From positions 1-45,878 of the forward strand of contig JAQBYJ010000037.1 in assembly GCA_027622555.1 (NCBI GenBank): a stretch of DNA of 45,878 nucleotides. Direction: 5' to 3'. Shown piece after piece: positions 42,586 through 45,878 of the stretch. The notes below the pieces were generated by a model. That model did not search any database. It was not told the DNA's origin and worked only from the letters and a program-made list of their open reading frames with translations. This DNA comes from Verrucomicrobiota bacterium (GTDB lineage Bacteria > Verrucomicrobiota > Verrucomicrobiia > Opitutales > UBA2995). The position numbers and the translations under genes were made by a program. How positions within the stretch are numbered: the stretch's first letter is position 1; each line of letters opens with the position of its first letter.

Positions 42586-44172
42586 ATGAAACACATTCGC
42601 CTTCTTCTCTTCGTCTTTTGCTGGTATGGATTTTGCATGTCATTGTCGGCTGCAGAAACTTTGCCCCGCATTTTTATAATCGGGGACTCCATTTCGATTG
42701 GCTACACGCCCTATGTGGTGGAAATGTTCCAGGGAAGGGCGGAGGTGGTTCACAACAAAGGCAATGCCGGACCAACAGGAAATGGTCTGGAGAAGATCGA
42801 TGAATGGTTGGGGGATGGCGACTGGGATGTGATTCATTTTAACTGGGGCTTGCACGACCTCTGTTACCGGCACCCGGAAAGTAAAAATCAAGGGCGACGT
42901 GATAAGGTCCGGGGAACCATTTCGACCACGCTTGACGTCTACGAATCCAATTTGGAGAAACTGGTAGCCCGGCTGAAAAAAACCAGAGCCAAGCTCATTT
43001 GGGCAAATACCTCTTACGTTCCGGACGATGAGTTGGGTCGCATCAAAGGAGACGAACTCAAGTACAACCGTGTCGCCGCGAAAGTCATGTCCCGTCACAA
43101 TATCCCCATGAACGATCTCCGCTCACTTACCGCAGCTTTCGATCCCGCCCTGTTCAAAGCAACAGGTGATGTTCATTTTGTCCCGGCGGGATACCAGCTC
43201 CTCGGTACCCAGGTTGTAAATACGCTTGAACAAGCGCTGCCCGAACTGGTTTTTCGAGTTGGAATAATCGGCTTGGACACTTCGCATGTCATAGCCTTTA
43301 CCAAATCTTTCAACGAACCCGGGAACGAAGACCACGTGTCCGGTGCCAAAGTGGTTGCGGCATTCAAGGGAGGTAGTCCCGATATTCCCAGTAGCGCCGA
43401 CCGCATTGATGGCTTTACCAAAACTCTGGTGGAAGAGTACGGGGTTCAATTGTACGACAGCATTGAAGAGATGTGCAAACATGTGGATGCTGTTTTGCTG
43501 GAAAGCGTGGATGGGCGACCACATTTAAAGCAGGTCATTCCTGTGTTCGAGGCGGGACTGCCCGTGTTCATCGACAAACCCATTGCGGGATCTTTAAAAG
43601 ACGCCATTGAGATTTATCGCTTGGCCAAGAAGCATGGCGTTCCCTGCTGGAGCTCGTCTTCTCTGCGGTTTGATCCGGGAATTGTCCGACTTGCCACAAC
43701 CGACATTGGCGAAATTAAAGGAGCTATTTCCTATGGTCCGGCGACTTTGGAAGAACATCACCCCGATCTGTTTTGGTATGGCATTCATCCCACCGAAGCG
43801 CTCTTCACCGTCATGGGTCCAGGAGTGGAAACGGTTAGCCGCAGCTACACCCCGGACAATGATGCAATAACGGGTAAATGGAAATCGGGTGCCGTGGGCG
43901 TGCTTTATGGAATCCGGAATTCCAAAGCCGACTACCGGGTAATCGCTTTCGGCACCAAGCAGATTGCTGAGGCAGGGCGTGAAGGAAAATACGTCCCCAT
44001 GCTTCAAGAGATTGTCCAATTTTTCCGAACCGGCAAATCGCCCGTCCCCCTCGAAAACACCATCGAAATCCACGCCTTCATGGAAGCCGCCGACGAAAGC
44101 AAGCGTCGCGGTGGCGCGCCGGTGTCGATAGAGGAAGTGCTTAAGGCCAATGGGTGGCGTAAAAATCTTTGA
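42586..44172 (+). CDS. SGNH hydrolase - Gfo/Idh/MocA oxidoreductase fusion, exported
   Basis: From the ATG at 42586 the 528-residue product begins MKHIRLLLFVFCWYGFCMSL, a signal peptide; the earlier frame is not family-like. Residues about 26-212 form an SGNH/GDSL esterase: block I IFIIGDSISIGY (Ser35), VIHFNWGLHDL in the N position of block III, and GDVHFVPAGY with the Asp-x-x-His pair. Residues about 214-528 form a Gfo/Idh/MocA-like domain: VGIIGLDTSHVIAF (a degenerate Rossmann loop), DAVLLESVDGRPHL, and FIDKPIAGSLKDA in place of the EKP motif. Expected: periplasmic removal of an acyl group from a sugar-like molecule, with a linked sugar-binding or redox domain. No frameshift separates the two parts. 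Confidence 0.88.
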   Translation: MKHIRLLLFVFCWYGFCMSLSAAETLPRIFIIGDSISIGYTPYVVEMFQGRAEVVHNKGNAGPTGNGLEKIDEWLGDGDWDVIHFNWGLHDLCYRHPESKNQGRRDKVRGTISTTLDVYESNLEKLVARLKKTRAKLIWANTSYVPDDELGRIKGDELKYNRVAAKVMSRHNIPMNDLRSLTAAFDPALFKATGDVHFVPAGYQLLGTQVVNTLEQALPELVFRVGIIGLDTSHVIAFTKSFNEPGNEDHVSGAKVVAAFKGGSPDIPSSADRIDGFTKTLVEEYGVQLYDSIEEMCKHVDAVLLESVDGRPHLKQVIPVFEAGLPVFIDKPIAGSLKDAIEIYRLAKKHGVPCWSSSSLRFDPGIVRLATTDIGEIKGAISYGPATLEEHHPDLFWYGIHPTEALFTVMGPGVETVSRSYTPDNDAITGKWKSGAVGVLYGIRNSKADYRVIAFGTKQIAEAGREGKYVPMLQEIVQFFRTGKSPVPLENTIEIHAFMEAADESKRRGGAPVSIEEVLKANGWRKNL

Positions 44173-44226
44173 GGTCCCTGTGTCGTTGCCTGGGAAATTA
44201 CACTCCCCTGGCTTCCAACGCATGGC

Positions 44227-45345
44227 TTAAAACTTCCGTTTTAACCAGAGAGCAAAAAAGGGATTGGAAATGCGAGGCAGGCCTTTGAAACGAAAGAGGA
44301 TGCGGAGGTCCTCTAGGCGCTGGACGGCTTTGCTGATGGTCTGGTTGTTGATGACCCCGGATTGCTGTTTAAAATCCGCGGTGTAAAGCCCGGTAAACTC
44401 GTGGGAGGCCAGGGCGTTTAGAATACGGAGTTGAGACGGTGCGAGAATGGCCACCGTGTCTTCGAAGTTGCGCGACTCCATGGCGAAAAGCTGGTCCAGA
44501 GCCTCGTCGATTTTGTCTGTTCCGATAGTCTCTCCGGTCGAGCTGCAGATCCAGAGCGCCCAGCACATCTGCTGGATGTCGCCGGTGACGTGGATACCGA
44601 GATCATGAATTTCATCGAACACGGGCGGATCGACCTTCCGATTCGTGTCGGCAAATCGTTTAGCCAGGTAAGCGTCGAATCGCTTCCTGTCGATGGCCTC
44701 GATCTCCAGAGGTAACGCCGACTTGTAGAATGGGCTTTTATAATCGCTGAAGATCTTTTGCATGTCTTCCCGGATGCTTCCCGAAAAAACATAGGGGAGG
44801 GTGGCGTGCATTTGTATACGGCTGCGCATACGGGCCAGGATCCGGTCTCCGCCTGGGATGCCAAGGACTTGTTGAAACTCGTCGAAGACGGCGATCAACG
44901 GCTTTTCCTTGTGCAGTGTGTAGAGCCGATCTAGAGCCGTTTCCAATGTCCCGATGGCTTCCGAGCCGGAACTGGGGTGTGCTGCCATGGAAACCGAAGG
45001 CGCACCCGATTGCGGATCAATGGTAACGGTGAGTTTGAGAGAGGAAAATACTTTCAACGCCAGGTTGAAGAAACTGCGGTTGGGCGTTTCCAAAACACCC
45101 CGGGCGATACGTTCGGTCAGGTCCTCGGCGGTATGGCAGGCCAGAAAATCGAAATAGACCACCCGGCTTTTTTTGATCCGTTTGGCCACATGCAGGATGA
45201 GGGAGGTTTTCCCGATGCGGCGTTCCCCGAAGAGAACCGCGTTCTGCCCCGCTTCCATCATGGACTTCAAGGCCTTCTCAACCTGGGGGCGGGCGCAATA
45301 TTGGGCGGCATCCACCACGCGGCCATAAGCAAAAGGGTTGTTCAT
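44227..45345 (-). CDS. AAA ATPase with C-terminal winged helix (archaeal-type ATPase/ORC-like)
   Basis: This 372-residue cytoplasmic protein has Walker A LFGERRIGKTSL (38-49) and Walker B LIAVFDEFQQV (150-160). A sensor region YVFSGSIRED (185-194) and a lid follow, then a winged-helix-like C-terminus (about 300-372, with LRILNALASHEF, NNQTISKAVQRLEDLRIL and NPFFALWLKRKF). The layout matches ATPases of the archaeal ATPase/STAND-like group, whose roles are mostly unknown; some are linked to mobile elements or stress responses. It stands alone at the window edge, with tandem repeats in its upstream region. ATP binding is near certain; function is not known. Confidence 0.82.
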   Translation of the reverse strand: MNNPFAYGRVVDAAQYCARPQVEKALKSMMEAGQNAVLFGERRIGKTSLILHVAKRIKKSRVVYFDFLACHTAEDLTERIARGVLETPNRSFFNLALKVFSSLKLTVTIDPQSGAPSVSMAAHPSSGSEAIGTLETALDRLYTLHKEKPLIAVFDEFQQVLGIPGGDRILARMRSRIQMHATLPYVFSGSIREDMQKIFSDYKSPFYKSALPLEIEAIDRKRFDAYLAKRFADTNRKVDPPVFDEIHDLGIHVTGDIQQMCWALWICSSTGETIGTDKIDEALDQLFAMESRNFEDTVAILAPSQLRILNALASHEFTGLYTADFKQQSGVINNQTISKAVQRLEDLRILFRFKGLPRISNPFFALWLKRKF

Positions 45346-45430
45346 GTGGGGCCGACTGTAGAAGGCGTCTTGGAGGGGTCAATAAAAATATACCAAATGG
45401 TGGATCACCAAATGGTAGACTAACGATTGG

Positions 45431-45507
45431 TAGACTAAGCAGGGGTCGGTCCAAGGGTAGACTAAGCAGGGGTCGGTCCAAGTCGACTAAGCAGGGGTCG
45501 GTCCAAG
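45431..45507. repeat. Three tandem copies of a 25-base unit
   Basis: The unit (T)AGACTAAGCAGGGGTCGGTC-CAAG occurs at 45431-45455, 45458-45482 and, with TC for the leading TA, at 45483-45507. Shorter related pieces (AATGGTAGACTAACG, ATTGGTAGACTAAGC) precede it from about 45410. It lies 85 bases upstream of the AAA ATPase start. Confidence 0.85.
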
Positions 45508-45878
45508 AATTCATGATTTTCTCAAACTGGGCCCCATGCAGAAGCGTCATTCCTCAATGCTTTTCAGTCGGTTGAGCTGAACGTAAACCGCAGCTTCCCG
45601 AAATTCACGCCGCAGGGGAAGAGTGAAAAGTTCAACCCTTGAACATTGGTGAAACTGGCAAACGACAGCTAAAGGCCAAGAGATTTTTTTGAGGTACTCA
45701 ATTACAGGATTCGATAGCTCTCATACCAAACATCGATAGCCGACCCCTTCGACGCCCCACTCTCGATTGATACCTTGTCAAGAGTCAAGACCTGACGTCT
45801 TCCTGTCGTCCTGACGTCTTCCTGTCGTCCTTCCCCAATCTGATCAACCAATTCTATACCAGCTCTTTGAGGATTGAG
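45508..45878. other. 371-base end region without a gene
   Basis: No credible coding frame or RNA gene was seen between the tandem repeat and the window end. It contains a perfect 19-base direct repeat at 45791-45828. A gene could begin beyond the window. Confidence 0.45.
45791..45828. repeat. Perfect 19-base tandem duplication
   Basis: CCTGACGTCTTCCTGTCGT occurs twice in direct contact (45791-45809 and 45810-45828). Each unit contains the palindrome GACGTC. No gene overlaps it. Confidence 0.85.

Noticed and set aside
41172-42692. Start at 42692 for the Gfo/Idh gene
   Set aside because: The extra 80 residues are Arg-rich, overlap the neighbouring divergent gene and precede a perfect Tat signal at 42452.
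45410-45510. Short regular repeats resembling a CRISPR array
   Set aside because: The units abut or have only two bases between them, so there are no spacers, and no cas genes are near.

Overview
The window looks like a chromosomal segment from a Verrucomicrobiota bacterium, probably an Opitutales-like marine or particle-degrading lineage. The basis is gene content: several formylglycine sulfatases, two giant PVC-type proteins with a beta-propeller, HEAT-like repeats and a CxxCH haem motif, DUF1080 and Gfo/Idh/MocA proteins with export signals, ceramidase-like secreted enzymes, and few clear Shine-Dalgarno sequences. No rRNA or tRNA was seen, so the placement is an inference.

Layout. 1-3948: a large beta-rich repetitive protein, apparently broken by a frameshift near 2687. 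4067-7176: a two-gene unit. The first protein ends in a MotA/TolQ/ExbB-like membrane module. The second has one membrane helix carrying an Asp, followed by a long coiled coil. Together they resemble an undescribed ion-driven stator pair. 7291-8384: a glutaredoxin, a strong terminator and a VapBC toxin-antitoxin pair with a nearly leaderless promoter. 8407-19151: accessory genes, namely a DUF6250/TolB-like secreted protein, a TPMT-type methyltransferase, a VOC protein, a 1513-residue sulfatase/propeller/HEAT/cytochrome fusion and an alpha/beta hydrolase flanked by palindromic repeats. This region ends with a quinoprotein fragment and a metal-binding-type small protein, both cut by an IS3-family remnant.

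19321-27824 is housekeeping: dgt, a FAD-linked glycolate/lactate-type oxidase, tonB, leuA, mscS, the SRP RNA gene and dnaX. leuA is preceded by a 20-residue leader peptide with five consecutive Leu codons and mutually exclusive hairpins, which looks like an attenuator. dnaX ends just after a run of ten A, and a coding extension continues in another frame, which suggests gamma/tau production by slippage.

28303-44172 is a catabolic accessory region. A plus-strand operon (sulfatase lipoprotein, DUF1080-propeller-haem protein, ceramidase-like enzyme, decayed second ceramidase-like copy) converges on a minus-strand operon (TauD-type dioxygenase, sulfatase, zinc-type dehydrogenase, DUF2721 membrane protein). 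Then follow divergent genes for a Tat-exported Gfo/Idh/MocA oxidoreductase and an SGNH-hydrolase/Gfo-Idh fusion. Together these suggest periplasmic removal of sulfate, acyl or amide groups from a complex substrate, with haem- and NAD-linked oxidation. The substrate cannot be read from sequence. The window ends with an AAA ATPase-winged helix gene whose upstream region holds tandem repeats.
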